NCBI GenBank assembly: GCA_011523795.1
Contig: WTFY01000018.1
Coordinates: 110,100-174,099, forward strand
Length of the DNA stretch: 64,000 bases
From: Gammaproteobacteria bacterium
GTDB taxonomy: Bacteria; Pseudomonadota; Gammaproteobacteria; UBA4575
Direction: 5' to 3'
Below the pieces are notes generated by a model. That model ran no database searches. It saw only the letters and a list, made by a program, of their open reading frames with translations, and was not told the DNA's origin. This document shows positions 49,697 through 57,557 of this stretch, one piece after another; position 1 is the first letter of the stretch; each line of letters starts with the position of its first letter. Made by a program: the position numbers and the translations under genes.

Positions 49697-49960
49697 TAAA
49701 CCTAATTTAAGACAATGTCTAGACTTCACGTGTGGCAAATTTCACCAAATCATTGCATTTTGGTTTGGTTCTCCCCCAAATCCTGCAAGGTTAAATTCAA
49801 ATTGAGGTGCCACGTATCAAGCCCCATGTGTATGTATCGTGTTCCATGAAAAAATGGGTGATAGTTTTAAAGACAGACAACGCAATTACCGAAGACCTGT
49901 CAGATGAGGCGATAGTATTATACTCGAAAGCCCAGTCTCACAATCTCCATGTAAACCTCG

Positions 49961-50761
49961 ATGAGCACAGTTCGACTCGTAAGCTGGAACATCAAATTTC
50001 GCGAACAATTCATACAGACACTTGAAGGGTTTGACTATGACGCGGCACTCCTCCAGGAGTTTCCTTTTCCTAAGGGAAGCTGGGAACTAGAGCACTATGA
50101 TCGTGGTGCAAAGGTGCTGCAGTTATCAAACCGGATCGAACTCTGTGAACTGCAAAATATCCCTGTAGGGAAAAGTCCTACCCAGGATGAACTGACGATG
50201 AGTGCACCTGGCATTATTGCGGTCGCATACATTACTCCAAAAATTGCAACTGTAGAGCCTTTTATTGCTGTTTCACTGTATGCTCGCTGGGAAGTACTGC
50301 ATCCTCGCATAAATAAGAAATGGATCTATTCCGATGCCATGGCCCATCGGGCACTATCAGACCTGAGCGCGTTCATCGGGAGTAAAAATCTTGGAACACA
50401 CAGGATTTTGGTTGCAGGAGACTTCAATCTTATACACGGTGCAACAGAAGACAATCCTCTTGCACTGCCTGCAAGGGATCGGAGCGTGTTTTCACGGCTC
50501 GAAGCACTGGGTTTTGAGTTCATTGGGCCCCAGTATCCAAACGGTAGAAAGGCAGAAACACTGCCAGACGGGCTACCTGCTGATACGAAAAACGTTCCTA
50601 CTTTCCATACATCCAAGCAGACACCTAAGACAGCAGCGAACCAACTCGATTACGTGTTTGTATCTAGGGGATTTCATAAACAAGTGAAAGTACAGGCCCT
50701 GAATAAACCTGAAGACTGGGGACCAAGCGATCACTGCCGAATTGAGATCGATATTTCGTAG
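49961..50761 (+). CDS. Endonuclease/exonuclease/phosphatase-family protein
   Basis: 266 aa. EEP-fold motifs in order: VRLVSWNIKF (Asn metal/phosphate contact), ALLQEF (catalytic Glu), VAGDFNLIHG (Asp/Asn), NQLDYVFVS (Asp) and GPSDHCRIEIDI (Asp-His pair). All metal and general-base residues are present, so it should be an active phosphodiesterase or nuclease. The fold also covers sphingomyelinase- and phosphoinositide-like enzymes; no signal peptide is seen, so DNA or a nucleotide is the likelier substrate. It stands alone in the island without a clear SD. Confidence 0.8.
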   Translation: MSTVRLVSWNIKFREQFIQTLEGFDYDAALLQEFPFPKGSWELEHYDRGAKVLQLSNRIELCELQNIPVGKSPTQDELTMSAPGIIAVAYITPKIATVEPFIAVSLYARWEVLHPRINKKWIYSDAMAHRALSDLSAFIGSKNLGTHRILVAGDFNLIHGATEDNPLALPARDRSVFSRLEALGFEFIGPQYPNGRKAETLPDGLPADTKNVPTFHTSKQTPKTAANQLDYVFVSRGFHKQVKVQALNKPEDWGPSDHCRIEIDIS

Positions 50762-51106
50762 TACTTTAATGGTGTATCTGACTCTCTCCCTAAAACCAGA
50801 TTATGGGGTCACTAAAAAACAGACTCAAATGCCCTAGACCCTAGTTTACCCCTGAAAAACCCTGACAAATTCCTTCAGCATTCTATATCCCACCCTGCTG
50901 TGAAACTGTTCATGGCTATTGTTTGGTGCTTTCCTTCAGCGGCCGTTGTAGCACTATTTGGATGCGATAGGAGCATGTTCGTCTTTAGTTGCTTCTACTC
51001 CAATACGATAACCCAATGCCATGCTGACACAACGGGGTACTCCGAGAATCCTCATTAATCTCTGAATCACCAGCCCCCTGTGCTGGAAACCATTGATTCA
51101 ACCCTC
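50762..51106. other. Spacer downstream of the integrase pseudogene
   Basis: 345 bp between convergent genes. A short minus-strand frame (MRILGVPRCVSMALGYRIGV, 33 codons, about 50950-51055) is open but has no SD or known match. No attachment-site repeat or terminator recognised. Confidence 0.35.
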
Positions 51107-52042
51107 TCAAAAGACTGATACATGCCCAAGGAGCTTGACAGGATCAGCCAAAGCGTTCTCAGAAATCCTCCATATAAAGTGACAACCGGATTTCCACCCG
51201 CTGGCCTCGCGTCCATGGCCGAGTTCGCTGCTGATGATCAGCCGGGCTTCCTGATCCTGTTCTTGCTGCTCCTGGCTTAGGGATTTTCTGTCGAACCCAC
51301 CCGTAGCCGGAGATTTCCAGCTAGTCAGCTCCTCATAGCGCCTCTGTGCATACGCATGACGCAACCCGTGCAGTTTTGATGGCCCAGCTCGGTTCGTGCT
51401 GTTCTCGTAGACCCTCAAGTGCTGTACGTAGCTTCGGTGACTCGGGATTAGCGAACCTGAGCCCGCAAGGTCCCTTGCTCTGTCTAAGATTTCTCTCTGG
51501 CCTGCTGTTCGCACTGGAACCGTTCGTGGCCTGCCGCCCTTGGTCCAACTGCCCTTGAGTCGGATATGGCTTCCCTGGTCGGCATAGCTGGGTATGAACT
51601 TCATCGCCTCTTCCCTTCGAAGCCCGAAGGCGCGTTGCAGCTCCAGGCTCATGCGCACGTGTTCGTCCTTGATCCTGCCAAGCTGTTCTTGGGTGACTTC
51701 TTTGGCCTTACTCGTTTTTGCAACGTAGCATCTGTCCGGTATGCTGTAGTCCTTGTTGGAGCGGGCCACGACGTTTTGCTTGTCGATCTCTTCAGCCCAC
51801 CATCGCAGTGCCGACATGCGATTCTTGATGGTCCCGATGGAGAGGTCTTTGGCTTGCCAGTGGCTGACCAAGGCCTCAATGTGCTTGGGTTTTAATGATC
51901 TGGCCTGCATTTGTCTGTAGCCGATCGCATGCAGTTCGTTGGCAATCAGGGTCAATATCCGTTCCCGGTCCGACCGCGTGGCATAACTGCCATCACGCTA
52001 GTGCTTGCAGAGCTGTTTCAATTGGTAGTTCAGGTTGCGCAT
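51107..52042 (-). pseudogene. Broken tyrosine recombinase (phage-type integrase)
   Basis: The intact-looking part reads as an integrase: SAM-like core-binding domain (ARSLKPKHIEALVSHWQAKD), first catalytic Arg region (LELQRAFGLRREEAMKFIP), HGLRHAYAQRRYEEL (H-x-x-R) and SELGHGRE. Two lesions are visible. An amber TAG (52000-51998) interrupts the true N-terminus, which starts at ATG 52042 (MRNLNYQLKQLCKH). After GHGRE the frame no longer gives the catalytic Tyr segment; a VTLYGG reading appears in the adjacent frame at about 51170, suggesting a frameshift. Probably inactive. Confidence 0.7.
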
Positions 52043-52473
52043 TCGTATATTCTCCTTATCTGCTGAGTGTTTCTGAATCCACTAGGTTGCAGGAGTGGAT
52101 CACAGGCTTGTATTGCTGTCTATTAATTAATACGGACAAATACCGCAGGATCGAAATACAGGTCTTGCACACAGCACAGGGCTACCATGGCCGCAAAGGC
52201 CATGGCTGTGAGCTGCACACGAAACTTCATTGCTGGGAATCACAGACAAACTGTGAGCCCGTACAGGCGGATGCCTGGTTCAAGATAGTACAAGCCCGAG
52301 AAAGACTTGCCCTGTGTCCTATAAGGACTTAAAAGATGGACCGTAGCTTGTGCTGATGCACCGGTTGCACGGTCCGGGCGGTGCCTTGCTTGCCACTAAT
52401 ATACCGCAGTGGCCTCGGTACTGAACTGATACGAGGGTCAGTATAGCACTACGATTACGATTTTAGATGCTCC
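52043..52473. other. Gene-free spacer with a perfect hairpin
   Basis: About 430 bp upstream of the broken integrase and downstream of capP. It contains CCATGGCC-GCAAA-GGCCATGG (52185-52205), an 8-bp perfect stem. The stretch may be the former integrase regulatory/attachment region or a small RNA; I see no protein-coding frame with support. Confidence 0.4.
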
Positions 52474-53313
52474 TTATTCTTTGTGGAAGTTTTTCATCGC
52501 ACTATTTTCAAACTGAAGAACAGATATTGTAAAATTGTAATGTCCCGAAAATACTACAATCTCCTTGCAGCCTTCATCAAACCAGATACCGGGTTGCAAT
52601 TCAATTCCATGCCTTTGGTTTTCAGTTGTAATTAATCCAGAAGCCAATGATCCTTTAGGAATAGGAATTGGTGGGCAATTTGAAGTTCTAAAATAAATTC
52701 CAGTACGAAATGCTGCTTTACTGGATCTTGCCCACAAAATAAAACCGTCGCGGGAAATTACTAAAATTGCTCGGCGCTCGGTATATTCTATCCAGCGTAG
52801 CGTTGCAGCAATTAATGATGCTGCATATCTGTCAGCACAGTGCTCAATCATATCCAGATCTATAACAGTCTTTGGGCTGATTTGTTTGCGGTAATCATCT
52901 AGTGGCATTAGCAAATTTGCTGCAAATATATTGGCTTCATGTTCTACCTTTCCGTAGGCAGAATCCCACCGAACCATGTCTTGTTCACTACACTCAATTC
53001 CATCTGGGTAGTCCAGTCTATGTAGTAGATAATGACCAAATTCGTGAGCCAGGGTGTAATTAATTCGCCCTGTTGATCTCATCGAATTATTATAAATTAT
53101 TCCCCATCCCTTCCGCCCCTTAGGCGCTTTAAAAAGACCACCATCAAATCCTGGGAGTGACGAGCCCTTGATTTTGGTAATCGGGTCATCAGGATATTTA
53201 TGGTGCGAAAAATCCTTTGCTACGGCTTTAACATTTACAGGGAAGCGTTCACGGTCTGAAGCATATGCATTCAAAATATGGGTCAACTGATAGGCCCATT
53301 TTTGGGGCGTCAT
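52474..53313 (-). CDS. capP: CapP-like ImmA/IrrE metalloprotease
   Basis: 279 aa from the ATG at 53313, one base after the capH stop; an upstream ATG at 53334 would overlap capH by 20 bp. N-terminal zinc-protease domain with HEFGH in INYTLAHEFGHYLLH (residues 90-94) and the third-ligand helix KVEHEANIFAANLLMP. The C-terminal 140 residues form a separate sensor-like domain (RRAILVISRDGFILWARSSK). In characterised CBASS loci CapP cleaves the repressor CapH, tying CBASS expression to DNA damage; the same pair and orientation occur here. Confidence 0.8.
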   Translation of the reverse strand: MTPQKWAYQLTHILNAYASDRERFPVNVKAVAKDFSHHKYPDDPITKIKGSSLPGFDGGLFKAPKGRKGWGIIYNNSMRSTGRINYTLAHEFGHYLLHRLDYPDGIECSEQDMVRWDSAYGKVEHEANIFAANLLMPLDDYRKQISPKTVIDLDMIEHCADRYAASLIAATLRWIEYTERRAILVISRDGFILWARSSKAAFRTGIYFRTSNCPPIPIPKGSLASGLITTENQRHGIELQPGIWFDEGCKEIVVFSGHYNFTISVLQFENSAMKNFHKE

Positions 53314-53314
53314 T

Positions 53315-53647
53315 CTATCCGTCGTCATCCTCATCCCATAAGTCTACAAATGACCGAATTTTGGCTTTAGTCTTATCATTCATCTGCTGGTACTTACGGT
53401 AAAATCGTGCATCTGCGGCATCGCCAACTGTGATAATTGCTTGGTCATCCAATAGATACTCAACAGTAACACCTAATTTCTCAGCAATTTTTGAGATTTT
53501 CTCTGCAGATGGTCGAGGTGGTGCTTTATTCTCCAACTCCCAAATGTAACTTTTACTTGAGCTAGTTAGATCTGCTAGTTTTTCAAGGGTATACTGTTTT
53601 TTTTCTCTCAGCTTCCTAATCTTTGCTCCTAAAGAAGTTTCTGCCAT
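53315..53647 (-). CDS. capH: CapH-like XRE-family repressor
   Basis: 110 aa with GGAGGC before the ATG. HTH_3 domain at residues 7-65 (LGAKIRKLREKKQYTLEKLA then SSSKSYIWELENKAPPRPSA), followed by VEYLLDDQ and a C-terminal helical tail (DARFYRKYQQMNDKTKAKIR). The tail fits a dimerisation/cleavage segment for the neighbouring protease. It is transcribed away from the CBASS operon and a palindromic operator lies between them, so it likely represses both directions. Confidence 0.8.
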   Translation of the reverse strand: MAETSLGAKIRKLREKKQYTLEKLADLTSSSKSYIWELENKAPPRPSAEKISKIAEKLGVTVEYLLDDQAIITVGDAADARFYRKYQQMNDKTKAKIRSFVDLWDEDDDG

Positions 53648-53665
53648 ATAGCCTCCAACCGGAAA

Positions 53666-53738
53666 AGTTCAGAGTACACACACATAATATCCTTGACTTC
53701 CGGAAATATCCATGCTTTATTACGTTCAGAACTCTGAA
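53666..53738 (+). promoter_or_regulatory. Operator/promoter region of the CBASS operon
   Basis: A perfect 7-bp inverted repeat, GTTCAGA-AC-TCTGAAC (53723-53738), plus an isolated half-site GTTCAGA (53666-53672) near the capH start. A -35-like TTGACT (53692-53697) is followed 17 bp later by a weak TTTATT. The palindrome would overlap the transcription start, as expected for CapH repression. Distances: 27 bp to the CD-NTase ATG and 18 bp from the half-site to the capH ATG. Confidence 0.65.
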
Positions 53739-53765
53739 CTTTAAGTATGTCTATATAGGTAAGCC

Positions 53766-54731
53766 ATGTCACGCGAACACATTAATCACAACGACATCTT
53801 GAATTTCGCACAAGCCAAAGTAAACCTTCCAAAAACTGAGAGCGATAAATACCGCGCCCAAGCAAGGAGGCTACGCGAAAAGCTAGAGAATTACCTGAAT
53901 GACCACCCGGATTTTTCTCTCAAAAAAATGATGATTTCTGGCAGTCTGGCAAAAGGCACTGCGCTAAGAACACTCAATGATATAGACGTAGCGTGCTATG
54001 TACGTGGCATGGATGCTCCGTCTGATGTACCGAAGCTACTGGAATATATTGTAGAAAAGCTAAGAAAGGCATTTCCTAATTTTTCACCAGATCAGGTAAA
54101 GCTACAAACATACAGCATATCAGTATCCTTTAAGGGGACAGGGCTTGACATTGACATCGTCCCAATTCTGTATTTCGGTGATGCCAACTGGTATGGCAAC
54201 CTGGTAAGTCAGGATGATGGTTCATTTCTAAAAACTAGCATACCTCTTCATCTTGATTTCATAAGAAATCGAAAACAAAAGCATGACCAGCATTTTAGCC
54301 AAGTGATTCGTCTGGCTAAATACTGGGCACGCAAAGAAAAGAGAGAAAAGGATGGATTCAGGTTTAAATCATTCATGATTGAATTGATATTTGCCAAGCT
54401 CAGTGACAATGGAGCGAATTTCTCTGATTATCCAGAGGCCCTTCAAAACTTCTTCACCTATATTGCCACAACTGATATGCGCGAACTCATCGTGTTCAGC
54501 GATTATTATTCTCCTGACATAGTAGGTCCCGTAACAACACCGGTCAAAATTATTGATCCAGTCAATGAAGAAAATAATGTCAGCAACTTATACACCAACA
54601 CACAGGCAGATATGATCGTTGATGCTGCACTTGATGCTGGTGACGCTATTGATTCAGCACTTTCAGCCACTACCAAGCAGGATACGGTTTATTACTGGCA
54701 AAAAGTCTTTGGCCCATCTTTTCAGGTGTGA
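53766..54731 (+). CDS. cdnC: CBASS CD-NTase of the type III module
   Basis: 321 aa nucleotidyltransferase that should make a cyclic oligonucleotide signal on phage infection. Catalytic GS at 59-60 in MISGSLAKGTALRTL, metal-binding D72 and D74 in NDIDVACY, third acid D128/D130 in GLDIDIVPI. The helical C-terminal domain contains RLAKYWARKEKREKDGFRFK and LIFAKL. Its partners HORMA and TRIP13 follow with overlaps, which places it in the CdnC-type family whose activity is switched on by HORMA binding. The clade assignment is by context rather than alignment. Confidence 0.85.
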   Translation: MSREHINHNDILNFAQAKVNLPKTESDKYRAQARRLREKLENYLNDHPDFSLKKMMISGSLAKGTALRTLNDIDVACYVRGMDAPSDVPKLLEYIVEKLRKAFPNFSPDQVKLQTYSISVSFKGTGLDIDIVPILYFGDANWYGNLVSQDDGSFLKTSIPLHLDFIRNRKQKHDQHFSQVIRLAKYWARKEKREKDGFRFKSFMIELIFAKLSDNGANFSDYPEALQNFFTYIATTDMRELIVFSDYYSPDIVGPVTTPVKIIDPVNEENNVSNLYTNTQADMIVDAALDAGDAIDSALSATTKQDTVYYWQKVFGPSFQV

Positions 54732-54739
54732 GGTATGAA

Positions 54740-55252
54740 ATGAGCTATAGCTTTACAACAACAGAAACAAGGACATTTACTATTACTCATGCAAACTATC
54801 TTGCATCTAAAGTAGCAACCGATCTCAAACGCATGCAACGATTTTACGGTAGACCAAGCGACAGGATGATAGAAAAATATGAAAAAGAAATTGCACTGTA
54901 TTTAAAGCATGGATATCTGGAAAAAGTATCTTACGGGTTTAAAAAAGACGGGAACTGGATAGAGCCAACTTTGATATACCGTGCCAGTGATATTGAATAT
55001 TCGGCTAATGACGACCCGGGGAAAGTTAGACCGGGCTGCGATATTTCTGGTGCTTCATTTTACAGTTTTCTTGAGCCTTCAAGTAAGTGGTGTGAGCTAA
55101 CAGGAAGTGAAAAAAAGCAGTTTGAAAATAGTTTGCCACTTAATAGAGGCACGGCGAACACACCTGGCATCAATGGCTATCTTGAGCATGACCGCACTTA
55201 TTCAGCTGGTGGGAGAGCATTATCACGTTCCAGTGTAAGGAGTTATGGATGA
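54740..55252 (+). CDS. cap7: CBASS HORMA-domain activator (Cap7)
   Basis: 170 aa. Start chosen at ATG 54740 (MSYSFTTTETRTFTITHANY), with GAGGT just upstream; a GTG at 54728 would overlap the CD-NTase stop. Matches the bacterial HORMA1 family: LASKVATDLKRMQRFYGRPS, VRPGCDISGASFYSFLEPSS and SGGRALxRSSVRS-like end. In type III CBASS the HORMA protein senses a peptide, closes its safety belt and activates CdnC. The C-terminal tail is the part TRIP13 pulls on. Confidence 0.85.
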   Translation: MSYSFTTTETRTFTITHANYLASKVATDLKRMQRFYGRPSDRMIEKYEKEIALYLKHGYLEKVSYGFKKDGNWIEPTLIYRASDIEYSANDDPGKVRPGCDISGASFYSFLEPSSKWCELTGSEKKQFENSLPLNRGTANTPGINGYLEHDRTYSAGGRALSRSSVRSYG

Positions 55253-56181
55253 GTACATCACCAGCAATGAATGGTCTTTTTGAGACAGCTATTTTGTATC
55301 CTGATTTGGATGCACAGGAACGGCTAAGTCGGTTAGTAGGCTTAGATGATCATAAGGATCGATTAACCAAAATATTGTCTCTTCTCATTAATCCACAAGG
55401 ATTAAAACAATGGGCTTCAAAACATCATGCCGACGCTGATCAATTAGTTAATATAATTCTACGACGCCCACCACTCGTAGTTTTGGCTGGAGATGTTGGT
55501 TCAGGCAAATCAGAGTTAGCGGAAACCATCGGTGATGCGGTTGCCCGACAGGAAGATGTTGACTTAACTCTACTGCCTTTAAGCCTTTCCAGTCGTGGGC
55601 AAGGACGAGTGGGAGAAATGACGCACCTTATCTCCAGCGCGTTTGAATATACAGTTTCTGAGGCACAAAAACTGAAATCATCCAATGGTGCTTCACGAGG
55701 TGGTGTAATTTTACTTGTTGACGAGGCTGATGCCTTGGCGCAATCCAGGGAAGAAGCACAGATGCACCATGAAGATAAAGCAGGGGTAAATGCATTTATC
55801 AGAGGTATTGACCGGATCGCTAATCGACAACTGCCTGTGGCAGTAATTATGTGTACTAATCGTATAAATGCACTGGACCCCGCAATCAAGAGGCGTGCGG
55901 CAGACATACTTAAATTTTCTCGTCCGGAGACAAAGCAACGATTTTCCGTACTAAGTTCTTCTTTATCTCAGCTTGGCTTCACACAGAAACAAATCAATTC
56001 CTTGGTAGAAGTGACAGGGCCAACTGGTGACAGGGAGTATGGATTTACATTTTCTGACCTGATCCAAAGACTAATTCCAGCAATCGTCTTAGATGCATAC
56101 CCTAATCAATCTATTTCACCTGATCAGGCACTTAGGGTTGCTCAAGCGATTGAGCCTACTCCACCGTTTGAAGAGCAATGA
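55249..56181 (+). CDS. cap6: TRIP13/Pch2-like AAA+ ATPase (Cap6)
   Basis: 310 aa, 4-bp ATGA overlap with the HORMA gene. Walker A GDVGSGKS (81-88), Walker B LLVDEAD (155-161), sensor-1 CTNR and the KRRAADILKF arginine region are present. TRIP13-type ATPases disassemble HORMA complexes and keep the CD-NTase off. Its stop overlaps the ATG of the decayed frame at 56178 by 4 bp, as if a fourth gene of the module used to follow. Confidence 0.87.
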   Translation: MSTSPAMNGLFETAILYPDLDAQERLSRLVGLDDHKDRLTKILSLLINPQGLKQWASKHHADADQLVNIILRRPPLVVLAGDVGSGKSELAETIGDAVARQEDVDLTLLPLSLSSRGQGRVGEMTHLISSAFEYTVSEAQKLKSSNGASRGGVILLVDEADALAQSREEAQMHHEDKAGVNAFIRGIDRIANRQLPVAVIMCTNRINALDPAIKRRAADILKFSRPETKQRFSVLSSSLSQLGFTQKQINSLVEVTGPTGDREYGFTFSDLIQRLIPAIVLDAYPNQSISPDQALRVAQAIEPTPPFEEQ

Positions 56182-56478
56182 AAATGAACAAATGGTCACC
56201 CCCGGAACTGCTCAAAAATCTTCACAAGGACTTGAAGCGACCGAAGCAGCAGCCAGTATAAACATGGAAAGATACGCTGTCTTCAGTGCCGGACTACGCT
56301 CTCGTAGAGCATTGTGCAGCTTGACGTGGAGTCCAAAGACTGATCCTAGCTGGATTCAGGCTTTACTTGCTGATCTGGAGTATTAATCTACCGCTCAATC
56401 CTCGAATCTCTCACTGAACAAGGTGATAAGTTCACAAAACTAGCCTTGCCACTATATATAGGGGTTGTATTTTTTTAA
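56178..56478 (+). pseudogene. Decayed gene resembling a NucC effector remnant
   Basis: Three short coding-looking pieces. First, MKMNKWSPPELLKNLHKDLK (ATG 56178 overlapping the TRIP13 stop, ending at 56261) resembles the NucC N-terminus W-S-x-x-x-L-x-x-x-L-H-x-D. Second, a frame from 56264 reads MERYAVFSAG, like the NucC VYAVFEA strand, then LCSLTWSPKTDPSWIQALLA, like the NucC WSP...KAL region. Third, an open piece at 56374-56478 (YRSILESLTEQGDKFTKLAL) is unassigned. NucC normally follows TRIP13 in type III CBASS. Assignment rests on short motifs and position; large internal parts are missing. Confidence 0.45.
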
Positions 56479-56543
56479 TTCACCCCCATATAGAGGAATT
56501 CCAAAGCAGATAATTTTAATTTTTCTACTAAGAGGTAATATCG

Positions 56544-57557
56544 ATGACACCAAATTCCCGATTCTTAGATTTCATCGCCGACATCAATCCAAGTAAAACT
56601 ACCAACCAAAGGTCTAAGTCTGCACATGAACGCATACGAGAAGGTTTACGGGACGACGAAATCTATAGTGCAGATTTAATCAAGGATTTCCTCGGCGGGT
56701 CGTATAAACGACAAACTGCTATTCGACCTGTGCTCAAGAATGGTGATTCTGAGCGCCCAGATGTAGACATTTATGTCGTTGTTAAGGGAAGTAGATGGAC
56801 AACCAACCCTTCGGAACTTATCGAAAATCTGTACAAAGCATTGGATCGGAATAGGAATGCCCTCAACATAAATAGTCTAAGCAGGAACCGCTGCTCAATA
56901 GCAATCTCTACTAACACTGCTGACATGGATATTTCACCACTTCTAGAACGTTCCCCTGACGGTTATTACATTGGAAACCGAGAAACGGAAGAGTGGTATG
57001 AAACCAACCCTGAAAAACATTCAGAATGGTCATCAGAACAAAACGATAACTTTTCTGGACGGTTCAAGTCCTCTGTCAAGCTAATCAAATGGGCGCGCCG
57101 CGAGAATTCTACAAAAAACAAACATCCCAAAAGTTTTGCGTTAGAAGTGATTGCTGCTAATCACATGAGCAGTTCGGAAACACACTATGGGAAAATAGTT
57201 CATGGGATTTTTGATGATTTTGTCAAAACACATGCCAATATACGCCTTCTTGGCCTTTGCCCCCATCTTGAGGACCCAGCCGTTACGGGCGGCAACCTCC
57301 TTTCGGGTGTTTCGGGAGATGCGTTTGGTGCCTATTATGACAAGATCAAGAAACATCGTGACGATGCCGATCGTGCACTCAACGAGGATGATCAGGACAA
57401 GGCCACCAAATACTGGAGACGCATTTTCGGAGACAGGTTCCCTGCTCCAAAATCATCCGCTAACGCAATAACAGCAAAAAGTGCCGTTACCATCCCTCCA
57501 CTTGCTTTCCCGAATAAACCAGCAAAGCCTTCAAACCGACCGGCAAAATTCGCATGA
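56544..57557 (+). CDS. Second CBASS CD-NTase (type II module)
   Basis: 337 aa with AGAGG before the ATG. Nucleotidyltransferase motifs: GGS at 51-53 in FLGGSYKRQTAIRPV, D73 and D75 in RPDVDIYVVV, third acid in ADMDISPLLE (127-129). The helical domain has VKLIKWARRENSTKNKHPKS. A flexible Pro/Ala/Lys-rich tail ends in KPAKPSNRPAKFA; in type II CBASS Cap2 conjugates the CD-NTase C-terminus to targets, and a disordered tail ending in a small residue fits. Overlaps cap2 by 4 bp. Not closely similar to the first CD-NTase, so not a recent duplicate. Confidence 0.83.
   Translation: MTPNSRFLDFIADINPSKTTNQRSKSAHERIREGLRDDEIYSADLIKDFLGGSYKRQTAIRPVLKNGDSERPDVDIYVVVKGSRWTTNPSELIENLYKALDRNRNALNINSLSRNRCSIAISTNTADMDISPLLERSPDGYYIGNRETEEWYETNPEKHSEWSSEQNDNFSGRFKSSVKLIKWARRENSTKNKHPKSFALEVIAANHMSSSETHYGKIVHGIFDDFVKTHANIRLLGLCPHLEDPAVTGGNLLSGVSGDAFGAYYDKIKKHRDDADRALNEDDQDKATKYWRRIFGDRFPAPKSSANAITAKSAVTIPPLAFPNKPAKPSNRPAKFA

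Noticed and set aside
49807..50025. 72-codon ORF overlapping the EEP gene start
   Set aside because: Faintly resembles DUF2188 but the match is too weak, there is no SD, and it runs into the EEP frame.
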